64,000 nucleotides of DNA. Source: Allomyces arbusculus (lineage: Eukaryota; Blastocladiomycota; Blastocladiomycetes; Blastocladiales; Blastocladiaceae). This document shows positions 1 to 10,513 of the stretch, piece after piece (positions within the stretch are counted from its first letter, which is position 1; every line of letters starts with the position of its first letter). Under the pieces are notes generated by a model. The model was not told where the DNA came from. It saw only the letters and a list, made by a program, of their open reading frames with translations, and searched no databases. Location of the stretch: the NCBI GenBank assembly GCA_027604705.1, contig JADHYV010000023.1:124001-188000 (forward strand), in the 5' to 3' direction. Made by a program: the position numbers and the translations under genes.

Positions 1-2730
1 GGACGGAATTTGCCCCAGGGCACGACCGGGATCGCAATGGGCACGGGCGCATTTGGCAGGTTGAGATTGGTCGTTGACCGGCCCGCCCAGACGGCGCGCA
101 GCTTTTCAAAGTCGGCGCAGTAGAGCGGCAGTGGCGGGATGACGGTGCCCGGGTGCGACTTGAGCCGGTCAGCGATCGCGGCGCGCAATGCCGACGAATT
201 GCGGTCGAGACTCAGGACTTGTTTCAAGTGGTCGAACGTGGCCTTGTCTTGACTCGACACCTTTTTCCACGTCGCCTTGAGCCGATCGACCGACGACTGC
301 TGCAACCCGATCCCAATCTGTTGCAGGGTCGAGAAATTGCCGAGCTCAAGACACTTGGCCGCGATCCGGATCAGCCGCTCCACGGTCTTGACGCGGTCGT
401 CGATCGACTTTTGCGAACAGACTTCGGTCTGTACCCACGCCGTCGTATCATTGTGCCGCGCAATCATCGCCTGCACCGGGTTCGTGCGCGCGCCCGCGCG
501 CGCCGTGCCCGCCGACGTCAGCAACTCGTGCCACGGAATCGCCATCAGGTACCACTCCTCGATCAGAGTCAGTTGGTGCGCGAGCACGTCGGGTTTGTAG
601 GTCAGCACCAAAGACTTCTTGGTCGCCAGCATCCGCGCGATCAAGTCGGGCGCGGAATGCGCAAACAGGGCCGCGTGCGGCGCCAATGCCGACGACTCGG
701 GCGCGCTGTCCATATCCGGGACCAACGCTGAATCGCGCGTCCGCGTCGAACTACTGCTCGACCGCTTTTGCGGCTTCGACGCGATCACCGACTGTGCAAG
801 CGCGAACATGGCGACGGCCGGATTACTCGCGCGGAAACTGCGCGGCGTCGTGGAAATCGCCGCGGTCAATGCGTCCGGCGCGGGACTCGCGGGTGCTGCT
901 CCACTGTCCTGCGCGAGCCGCCGGTCCAAGTCGTCGCGCACGGCCTTGTAAAACACCGCCAGGCGCAACAAGTGCGTCCATGCGGCCAAGTCCATGGATG
1001 CCGAGACCGTGGGAGGCAACGCGCGCTCATAGGCCGCGCGCAGATCTTTGAAGGTCGAGTCGGCGGTGCGCACGCGTTTGCGTAAGCTGCGGATCGTGCG
1101 GCGGTCGCGCGCGTGGTCGACGACGCGCGGGTCATCCTTGACGGCGTTCAAGAACTCGGCGATCAGGAACGTGCGCAGGTCGCGCGACGGTGCAAAATCG
1201 AGAATGTAAAACTCGTCGACCCCTGCACAAGGTGAAGCATGGTGTTGATGGTGAGTTTTCGGGGGAGTGTGTTTTGAAACCACCAATGAACGGCCAAAGG
1301 CCAAGCAAAGCAAATGAAAAAGCTAAACAAGCCGTACAGTAGGCAATCACCGACGCGACCCCATCGCGCACTTTCTCGACCTTGGCTTCGCCGACGCTGT
1401 CGCGCTGGTCCAAGTACCACAAGAACCGCAGCCGCAACAGTTTGGCCAGTTGCAGCGGCGAGCAAAACTTGCGGTAGACCAAGAAAAACTCGCGCATGAA
1501 CGCCCCGTCGCCCGCTTCGGTCAAGTAGGCGACCAAAGCCACGGGCGTGGCCATGGCTTGGCTCTCGACGGCGGGATCAAACGTGCTCGGCGCATCAAAG
1601 AGCGCCGCGTCGGTCCAGAACGGGTGTCGCGCGTCAGGTAATCCGCAGTCGCCCGGTGGTAACGCGGCGATTTCGTCTGCGGTCAGGGCAGCAGGTGGCG
1701 GCGCGAGTGTCGTGGACAGACTGGAAGCGGTTGAGGCGGGCCGAGACGCGAGCGCAGCGGCAGTTGGGAACGCGTTCAGCGGGGTTGCTGGTGCCGATGC
1801 GGCATGCTCCGGATCGTTTGACGCGGGGCCCGGCAGAAGCATGGCGCCGTGCGCGGCCATTGGGCTCGTGTGACTACTCGAACAGTGGCTCGACGTGCGG
1901 CCATCGATTCCTGAGTCGGACCCGTGCCGCGGGCGCAACGGTGGTGGCAAGGTAAACTCGTCGTCGTCGACTTCGACGTCCACGTCCACGTCGAGTTCGC
2001 CGTCATCGTCGTCGTCGTCGGTCGAGGCGAGCGTGCCGTAGGCCGGGCGGCAGGTGCTCGGTAAACCCGTGAAGCTCATGTACCCGGACTCAGTGTGATC
2101 GGCACGCAACGGTGCGCCATAGCTGGGAGACACGAGCGATTCAGGGCGCGAGTCAGGCCCGGATCCGGATCCGGCCACCGCGGCCATAGCGGCCGCATCG
2201 AGCTGCCACTGGTCCGAGCACACACGCGCATTCCGGTGTGGGTGGCGGCTGCGCGGCATTGACGTGCCGCTCGCGTTTGTCGTCGTCGTAGTTGGCCACG
2301 AGGTTGTCGCCGTTGCGGCGCTGTTGGCAGCCGCAGCCGCAGCCAGGTGCGCAGCAGCAAGCGCAGCGGCCGTCGCCGGGTCGCCGTCGAGCGAGTTGAC
2401 GCGCTCAGCGAGCAAGTCGAACCCGGACAAACCGTCGGTACTGGCCGAATCGGTGGCGACCGACGCCGATCGCGACCGCGCCAAATAGGGTGGTTCGTGC
2501 GCAGCCGGCGGCCAGGCCGAGTCGGAGTGTGCGCGCGCGAGCAACGGTGGCGGGAAGCGTAAATGCAGCGGCAGCGCTTGCGGGGCGCCCGCGGGCGTGG
2601 CGGGCGACGCGGTTGCCGAGGAGAACGCGCTAGCTGGTGCTGGCGGCAGGGTCGGGAGCGTCGAGACCGCCAGGCGCGGCAACGGCGGCGGCGGTGCAGC
2701 ACTGGCAGCGGCAGCAGCGGCGGGCGACAT
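1..2730 (-). CDS. Ras guanine-nucleotide exchange factor (RasGEF), 3' part, cut by window edge
   Basis: A Cdc25-type exchange factor that would load GTP on a Ras-family GTPase at membranes. The N-terminal half is Ala/Pro/Ser-rich and low complexity with an acidic Asp run. A RasGEF N-terminal domain follows (AYLTEAGDGAFMREFFLVYR region), then the catalytic domain, recognised by HQLTLIEEWYLMAIPWHEL and VQAMIARHNDTTAWVQTEV. One intron interrupts the N domain at 1337-1223 (donor GTACGG, acceptor TGCAG). Splicing there gives VIAYWVDEFYILDF, which matches the family's conserved W-x-E/D-x-x-[FY] end. The start at 2730 (MSPAAAA) is a choice; the frame stays open up to an ATG at 3324, but that extension is Arg-rich and looks non-coding. 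The C-terminus of the catalytic domain lies outside the window. The domain call is secure; which Ras protein it serves is unknown. Confidence 0.9.
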
Positions 2731-4089
2731 GGCGACGGCGGCGATATGGTCGAAGCCGGGAGCGACTTGTGCGGTAGGTTGGTGGCGGGAGGAGAAGCGA
2801 GCGACGGGGCGGCAAGCGCGACGACGGGGTGGCGGCAGCGCAGTTGCCTTCGACGGCGAGGCAGACGGCGGCGGCGTTCTTTGGGCACGTTGGATGGTCG
2901 GTGAGGTGGGTCGGTCGCGCGCGCTCTTGCTCAGCTGATTTTCCAGAGGGCGTGCATCAGAGTCGCGGTCGATGAAATCGTCGAAAGGGCGGAGGTCGCG
3001 GCGGTGGTCGGCCGGGGTGGTGCCGTCGTTTGGGTTTAGCTTTGCTTTTTTGGCCGGGCGAATCTGCCTGACCCCTTGGGCAAGTCGGCAGGCGCCGCGT
3101 GCCTCCGGCCGTCCCTTTGTGCCCCTCCCCTCCCTTCCGCGGATCCACCGCCTGCGCATGCAGCCGCAGCCTCGCCGATGGAGGTTCCACGTGCGGTGCA
3201 TGCGCCATGCCATACCATGCCCTTTCGCGCCGGCAGGCCTCCCGCGTGACAAGTCGTCTCGATCAAGCTTGCCGTGCAGGCGCCGGCGACCTGAATTACC
3301 GCAGCCCTCGGCGTCATCGTGCACGACCGTGGAAGGCCGGTGAGTCGGCCGGCAACTCGATCAAAATCAGGGCGCTTCAATCGCAGCTCACAGGTCATGG
3401 CCAACCGGCGTGAAGAGACTGGCCTGCGCTCCGCACTGCCCCTCGCCATGCCCGCAGAAGCCCCACGATGCGGCGCACTTGTGCCCGCCACGGTGGACGA
3501 TGCGCTCCGTCGCCAGTCCGCTCGTCTTGGCGGCCCGCTGAGGAGCCTGCTGCACTGGCTGAGGCGGGAGTCGACTGGGGAGGGAAGCGAGGGCAGAGAC
3601 GAATGACGAAACGTGGGCACGCAACAGTCGGGGACAAGGTTTGCCCGTCTGTTTCATGTCTGTGAGCGAGCGAGCTGAGTGTTGGCCGGTTTGTGCAAAG
3701 GGATGCGCCAGATCGCGGGATGGATCAACCCCAGTCGTTGTGAGTATCGCAAGAGCAAACGAGTTGTATGAGCAGACAAGACGCGCGTCAGCGCCCGCTC
3801 ATAGACGCAAGTCGGTGTGCCCATAGAGCCGGCACGCAACCATATCAGCACGACTGAAAAGGCCCGATGAGAAGGATAAGGAAAAGGGAGAACAAATCAG
3901 AACAGACGAACAATTGGCGACTCTTTGCAGGTCAGGCCGCTTGGGTCACACTTTCACTGCACTGCAACAATGCTGCAACTTCTTAACCAGATAGCGCACA
4001 GCACGCCGGTTTCTTGCGACGAACGCTCTCCGATGCGGTGCGCGGCGGCGGCTGGAACTGGCCGGAAATCCTTGGGCGCCCGTGGAGGA
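2731..4089. other. Intergenic stretch upstream of the RasGEF gene
   Basis: No convincing gene seen. The first 600 bases are GC-rich and open in several frames on both strands, without family resemblance. They probably hold the RasGEF 5' untranslated region and promoter. Confidence 0.4.
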
Positions 4090-4395
4090 GCAACCGCTGC
4101 CGCTGCCGTTTAATTCGGGCTGGTTGGGCGGCAATGCTCTTGTGGGTGTTTGCGCGCGACTTGGCCATTCGCTGCAGCAACTGGAGCCCAGATTGCGCCT
4201 GTGAGCGTGGCCATGCTGCTTGGTGCCAAGTTTGGCGTGGTCAACATTCAGCTGCAGCACGCGCGCGTTCCTGAGGCTCTGGCCATCCATTTCATCAAGG
4301 TTGAGGCGGTGCCTGAAAAATACGTGCACCACAGTCTGTTTCTCGCGCGCACCACTCTCGTAACGAGTGGGGGCATCTCATCATTCCCCCACTGG
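4090..4395 (+). pseudogene. Relic of the P-loop NTPase-like gene found at 5148-8239
   Basis: Translation in two frames resembles the C-terminal third of the intact neighbour. AMLLWVFARDLAI here matches AMLLWIFARDSAL there. Further on, HFIKVEAVPEKYVHHSLFLA matches HFVETDSVPDAHALRNLFLG with the same spacing. The match needs more than one frame and has no gene around it, so this is a broken partial copy. It lies on the same strand about 1 kb upstream of the intact gene, which suggests an old partial tandem duplication. Divergence is considerable at protein level, so it is not recent. Confidence 0.6.
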
Positions 4396-5147
4396 CCATG
4401 TATTTGGCCATGTATTGATTGTGCACGTTCCGACAGCTCCGTCTGCACTAAATTCCATCGGCGTGCCAATTGGTTTGCCATCAGATTTTTTGCCCCTCCA
4501 CAATCTGGCAAATGACGGTTCTCAGCAATAGTAATGACGACCACCGTTTTGTTTGTAGAGCCCGTGCCGATTTAACTGGGAATGCTTGGCTGGTATGCAG
4601 GAATTCAGATTCCAGAATGTGTTCAATGCCAATTGAAACCGTTGCCACGCTCCCAACAAGACAACAACACAAATTGTAACAAGGAAGCGCGCAAATTAAA
4701 ACGCAGATAACAGTTCAGCTGAGCTTTGGCCTGAGGGCTCAGAACTGCGCGCGGATATTATGAGTGAACCACTAATTAATTGGCATTTGGCCCAATTTGA
4801 TTCCAGCAAAAGCGCGAACTACAATGGAAGGCCAAAAGTCCGGGCTAGTTCAGAGGTGGGAAAAAACTAACTGTAGTCTGGCGTTTCTCTCATAAAATTC
4901 ATAATTACATTTGCTCTAAATGCTGCCCAGCGCGACACATGTTGCAATGATGGATGGATACCAGTTGGACCAGACATGACGCCGGGATTGCACAAATGCC
5001 AAGTGTAGAGGCAAAAACATCACAACGACGTGACTTCTCCCCTTCAAACCCCATCGTTGACACTGAACCTGCTCCCTCTCTCTCCAAGGTTGCTGCGAAT
5101 TTGCCGACAGCAAACATTTCTCCTTCAAGCGACCTCCTCCCTCTACC
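4396..5147. other. AT-richer intergenic stretch before the P-loop gene
   Basis: No gene seen. Base composition is clearly more AT-rich than the surrounding coding DNA. The last part is pyrimidine-rich before the ATG at 5148 and probably holds the promoter and leader of the P-loop gene. Confidence 0.4.
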
Positions 5148-8100
5148 ATGGACCTCGACCCAGTCACTCAGAACGCCGCCCTACCCGCCGAGCTGTTGGG
5201 GATGGCCGAATTGACACAGGTGAGACGGCTCAGACTTCGCTTCCAGCGAGACCAAGCTGACCGAGGCGCATGCGCACTGGTTTCCTTCAGGCCCTTCCAT
5301 CGCATGTCGTTCCAACACTCTCTGAGACCGAGATTGCCGCTCTCACCCAATATTTGCATGGTCAGCCTGGTTGGTACTTGATGTCGTTATGTCGAATCAT
5401 TAGAATGCTGCTCGCTGACCCTTTTCACTCTTCATCCTTCATCCTCCAAGCCGAACGCGAACGCGCCCTGCGGGACGTCAAGTACAAGATATCCTGCCAC
5501 CCGGTTTTGTCATTTCTAGCCTCCAATTCTGACCGCGTGCGCACGGCCGCCGACAACGATGTGCTCTTGTACCTCGCGCTGCTCCGCGCCGCGTCTGCTG
5601 ACTGCTCCATTCTCAAGGCTATGACGGCCATGACCGACCTGCTTGGAACCGACATCTTGACGCGCATCGAACCCTTCAAAGAGTACCAACACAAATCGCG
5701 GGACCGCTGGGGACTTGACTCGATTCATTTCGAGTATGGTTTTGACATCTTTAAACAGTATTTTGATGCGCCGCTCGTTCCCAGCCCAATCTATGCGTCG
5801 CTCGTTCACGACCTGGACCGGTTTGCATCTCGCGTGGATCCTGCACACCGGTCCACGATTCCCGCTGTGTGCCTGGTCCAGTCGTCTGGCGCGGGCAAGA
5901 CGCGGACGGCGACCGCGCTCGCCGACTTTGGGGTGCACGTCATTTACATCTCGCTCGCTGGGCCCGATAGCACTGGGTACCCGCGCCCCATGCCAAGCAA
6001 TTTCACTGATTTCTTTAAAACCAAGCACCCGAACGGCCCGGCCGCAATGCTCATCACGCAGATCCATGCCGCGCACATTTCTAAACTCTTTTTGACCGCG
6101 GGCCAGTTTCGCGACTTGCAGATTGTTCGGCTCACGTCGGAACCGACATGGGCCGTGACTCAGGCCTACTACAAGCTCGTTGCCGCACAGGCCGCGCAAC
6201 TTATCGCCATTGGCAACCAGTATGACGGTTCTCCCACTGAACTTAGTCTGCTATTGCGCGTCGTTCTTGGCGGCGACAGGACCAGGACGGTTCATGATGC
6301 CGTGGCCGAAATTGCCGTTATGTTTCAGTCTGTTATGGGCATGTCATTCGGAAATGACCGCGTGTGCAATCCAGATATGGTGGACGTGCTCCAGGCACAC
6401 CTTGTCCAGTCGGAGGCGACATTTCGTCACTTTTTCGCGCAAGAGGTCGTGCAGCGCAGTTTCCCGGCCTCGCGCCGCCCGGCTTCGCTCGCGCCCGTGT
6501 CGTGCGAGCACCTTCAGTACCTGATCGTCTTTGACGAGTCGCGCAACCTGGTCGATGATTGTTGGTCTCATGACAAGTTTGCGGTCGTGTGTCGCGCGCT
6601 GAAGGGCATTCGCCTGTCCACGTCCCACCCATTTCTCTCCCATACACCTGATGCGATTTTCACGCTATTTCTCGATTCGACGCCCGCTGTCGCTGAGCAC
6701 GCTGCCAAGTTCAGGCCCGGGTCGTGGAAGCAGCCGTGCAGCGGGTTCCTGCTCCAACCGCTCACCAATCTCAACTTGCACGACATTCTTGCGCCGCAAT
6801 GGGACGCGGTGCCCGCTGAGCACCTCGGTGCCGTGCGCGCGCTTTGGCCCAGCCAACTGTTCTGTCACGGTCGGCCAATGTGGGGCATTGCCGCGACCAG
6901 CCCGGTCGAGTGTATCAAGCTCGCACGCATGAAGCTCGTGCCGGGCGGGCACCCGTTTAGGGTCGTGGAGTTTCGCGACAGTGTGGAATCTGGACTGGCC
7001 GTGGCCATGGTCCTGCACCGTCTGCCGTTCACGGTTCGTGACCACAATCTCGCGTACAGACTGATCGGTTCGTCCATGGCCACGTGCGCTCGGATGGAGT
7101 TCCGCGAGACGGAGCCGTACATCATCGAGGCGACGGGTAAGAGCGAGCCGGTTCTCGCTCATGTGATTGCGCATATTTGGGCCAATCCGCACCGACGCGC
7201 GGCGGTCTTGGCCGAGTGGGCCAAGCAGGCCGTACCGCGAAATCAAGAACCGGGCCAGCCGATGCCGCTTGATTTGGGCCGCCCGGATGTGTTCACGGCC
7301 ATGCTCCTGTGGATCTTTGCACGCGACTCGGCGCTGCTCGGCGACCGGCAATTGTACCTCGTCGATAATTGGTCCGCGCCCGTCACCGTGGCGGAATTGC
7401 TCACTGCCATGTTTGGCACGGAGATTGTGGCCAGTCTCCACCAGCGGCACGCGCATATTCCCGGGGCTGGGGCCGTGCTTGATCAAGGTCTCGTGTCCAT
7501 GACTCACTTTGTCGAGACCGACTCTGTTCCCGACGCGCACGCGCTCCGAAACCTTTTTCTCGGCGCGCGCGCCCTCAAGATGCCGAGCGGGCACCTCATG
7601 ATCCCCGTCGTCGTTCCGGACCACCACGGTGCGCTCGTGGCCGTGCCTGATGCCATGTCGTGCATTATTGTGCACGTCCTGGAGGCGCAGAACGACGCGC
7701 TGATGTCTTTGGCCGACCTCGACGTGCCGGTTCGACCGGCGCACCCATTCGTGCACGTTGTCATGGCGCTCTGCGCGCCAGGGAACCCTACTGCGCACGC
7801 CACATCGGCCGCGCCACTGCACGGCCCCGAATTCGCGATCCACACGGTGGAGAAGCTATTCGCTGACAAACCGGGTGCCGAAATCACTTTATCTCCCGCG
7901 CAGCGCGCTGCAGTTGCTGGCGTGCATTCGGAGTTGGTGGGTGCGGCTACTTCTACCGATGTGATCCTGCCGCCCGTGTGCGCCAACGCATCGGACCGCA
8001 AGTCGCCGTATTACGGCGCTTTTGTCTTTGCCGTGCACAAGTATGTGCGCGAGAACGTGGATCGGGCCATGACCGTGGTCGCGACCGGGTTCAATGCGGC

Positions 8101-8239
8101 AGTTTATCGGCCGCTCTCAGAGGACAGGCATCCAGGAGAGGATATGTATTTTGGCACTGCGAATTGCGGGGATCATCGTGCAGTATTGATGGAAGCGCTG
8201 CAGCGTGTTTTGGAGAGCGGTCGGTCGGCCGATTTTTAG
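5148..8239 (+). CDS. Large P-loop NTPase-like protein, about 976 aa (Crinkler-associated type suspected)
   Basis: The start is ACCATGG at 5148. A first intron at 5220-5290 (GTGAGA..TTCAG) joins MAELTQ to ALPSHVV. A second intron at 5361-5450 is predicted (GTCAGC..CCAAG). It is 90 nt and stays open if retained, so it could also be coding. A Walker A-like motif, VQSSGAGKTRTATALADF, lies near residue 190. It resembles the SSGxGKTR or SSGxGKSR motif I recall from fungal proteins often annotated next to Crinkler-type domains. The rest (about 780 residues) has no domain I recognise, no signal peptide and no obvious membrane segment. Two broken copies lie at 4090-4395 and 30206-31195, so this belongs to a multicopy family with turnover. 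Function is unknown; ATP binding is inferred only from the motif. Confidence 0.75.
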
Positions 8240-8855
8240 TGAACTAACGGACGCATCATAAATGTTGCAGTGTTCCATCTGTGCCCCTGCCCCCGCCCTC
8301 GCCCTCCATCTCCAGAAATCCAGTTTCCGTTGTTCTGTTTGTTTTCGACTTGATGGACAGGCAACCAGAGTTTGAATCTCAATGGAATCGTAAGACAGGG
8401 GTCGCTTCGATAATTCCTATGTTCTGCCAGACCATCTCTTTTTTCCTGCTCACCCGCGCTGATTTTTGCATTACAACTTGCGTCCATCACCGGCTCGCAT
8501 CAAGACTGGACATGCTTGTCGTCAGCACCAGCTGCCTCTCTGTTCAGGGTTGTGGGTCTGCTACTTGCCCCAGCTCTTTTCTGTTTAAACTTCCAGCACC
8601 TGGAGACTTCAATGAAGTCCAAGTCCACGTCCGCCAATTGCAAATCAGTTGCCTTCTTATACGCTATTTTTCAAGGCAGTCGGGCAATCCTATCATCAAG
8701 GCATATGACACAAAAGAGCCCGACAGAGACTGGTCGAGCACGCTGCATGAGGAGCTGGGTGAATTTTTCAGGTTTGAGTCACTTCCTCAGGTGCCCAAAC
8801 ACACACACACACACCAGTGAAACATGCAAGCATTTGGAACTGTTGATCAACAACA
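8240..8855. other. Intergenic stretch with a (CA)n microsatellite
   Basis: No supported gene. A CA dinucleotide run sits at about 8799-8815. A 179-codon open stretch starts at a GTG at 8281, but it lacks an ATG start and any family resemblance, so I do not call it. Confidence 0.4.
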
Positions 8856-10335
8856 ATGATTGCTCGGCGCTTCTTGCTTGGCACGCCCCGACTTGCAGCA
8901 GTGTCAAGGCCCCTGTTCCGCCAAGATGGATTCGCCGACCCGGTTCCCGTAATCGAGGAATGGGCCGTCAAGCGCAAAGTATCACACAAGCTGCTCGGCA
9001 AGGTCCGGTTTGGTCAACAGCACGATTCTTAGCGCTCAACAAATTTTCGTTGACCAACAAAGCATCGGCGTGTAGGACCGCCACTTTATTGACCTGATGC
9101 GCGTGCAAGTGGAAGGCGGTCGCGGTGGTGACGGGTGCATTGCGTTCCTTCGCGAAGCCGGCCGCCCAAAGGGCCCGCCCGCTGGTGGTCACGGTGGTCG
9201 CGGTGGGTCCGTCATCTTCGTTGCATCGGGCGACATGTCGACGCTGCGTGGCACGCGGTCCAAGTACTTGGCGCCCGCCGGTCAGCATGGGCAGGGCAAG
9301 ATGATGCACGGACGCAACGCCGAGGATCTGGTTGTAAAAGTGCCCGTCGGGACCGTCGTCACGGAAATCGCGCCCGAGCCCGTTGTCGAGGACGAGGATG
9401 AAGGCGTCGAGTTGAGCGACAGCGACGAGCCGCGGCTGCGGTTCGCGGCCGACGAGGCCGTCGGGCGGCAGGGCGAGCGCGAGGACATTCTCGAGCGGCT
9501 CAAGCGCAAGAACCCGGACGAACTGCTCACGCGCGACTTGCTCCCGGAGGCCATGCCCGTCACCGACCGGCTCGTCCTGCATTTTGACGAGCCAGGCCAG
9601 GCGCATGTCGTCGCGCTTGGCGGGACTGGTGGGTCGGGCAACGTGGCGTTTTCGTCGACGCACAAGTCGCCCAAACAGCGCTCGCTCGGTCGGCCGGGCC
9701 AGTTCCGCACACTGCAGCTCGAGCTCAAGACGATTGCCGATATTGGCCTTATTGGTCTGCCGAACGCGGGCAAGTCGTCGCTGCTCAACGCTATCAGTAA
9801 CGCATCGTCGCGCGTCGCAGATTACCCATTCACGACGCTGAATCCGTTCCTCGGCACGATTACCTGGCCCGACGCCGCGCGGTCGACGGTCGCCGATATC
9901 CCTGGGCTCGTGCGCGGCGCACATCGCAACGTCGGGCTCGGCCACGATTTCTTGCGACACGTCGAGCGCAGCCGCGTGTTCGTGTTTGTCGTGGACTTGG
10001 CCGACAAACCCGTCGACGCCATGGTCACGCTGCTCCAAGAACTCGAAGAGTACCGCCCGGGACTCGCCAGGCGGCCGGCGATCGTGGTTGGGAACAAGGC
10101 TGACGTGGTGCCGCACGCCGTCCAAGGGCTTGAGGAATTGCGCCAGTGGCTCGCGACCAAGCAGTATGAAAAGTACTGGGCGCCCAACGAGGCGGCCGCG
10201 CCGGTGCCGCTGTGGAACGTGGTGCCCATGTCGGCCAAGTACAAGGCCAATGTGCACTCGCTGTTTGTGAACCTGCGTCATCTTGTCGATATCTCGCAAA
10301 CGCAGCGGCCGCAAGCGCAGGACAACCAGATTTGA
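8856..10335 (+). CDS. MTG2: Obg-family GTPase, mitochondrial (Mtg2-like), 468 aa
   Basis: A GTPase of the Obg/CgtA family that in mitochondria helps assemble the large ribosomal subunit. Exon 1 is 8856-9002, the intron 9003-9075 (GTCCGG..TGTAG), exon 2 9076-10335. Exon 1 encodes MIARRFLLGTPRLAAVSRPL, a basic amphipathic start typical of a mitochondrial presequence. The Obg glycine-rich fold follows (VEGGRGGDGCIAF, GGHGGRGG). The G domain begins near residue 275: G1 GLPNAGKSSLLN, switch I FTTLNP, G3 DIPGLVRGAH, G4 NKAD, G5 SAK. An acidic insertion (EDEDEGVELSDSDE and onward, about 60 residues) splits the Obg fold; I regard this as lineage variation. The mitochondrial location is inferred from the presequence. 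Confidence 0.93.
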
Positions 10336-10513
10336 ATTGAGTTTGATTTGCGTTCCGGTGTACATGTCTTTGTTTGGTGTGCTCGAGCAAAACTCGTTTT
10401 CTAGCCGATTGGATGCCGTTTCGCTCTCTGTCGACAGTTTGCTCGATTCAGGTCCCCGTGGAAAAGCAAAATTGTTGAACCAAAAGCACACACGCAAGAA
10501 ATACACGCCCAAC

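Noticed and set aside
6665-7843. 392-codon antisense open frame inside the P-loop gene
   Set aside because: Shadow of the sense frame; no domain or start context.
8281-8820. 179-codon open frame between the P-loop and Obg genes
   Set aside because: Starts at GTG, ends in the CA repeat, and has no family resemblance.
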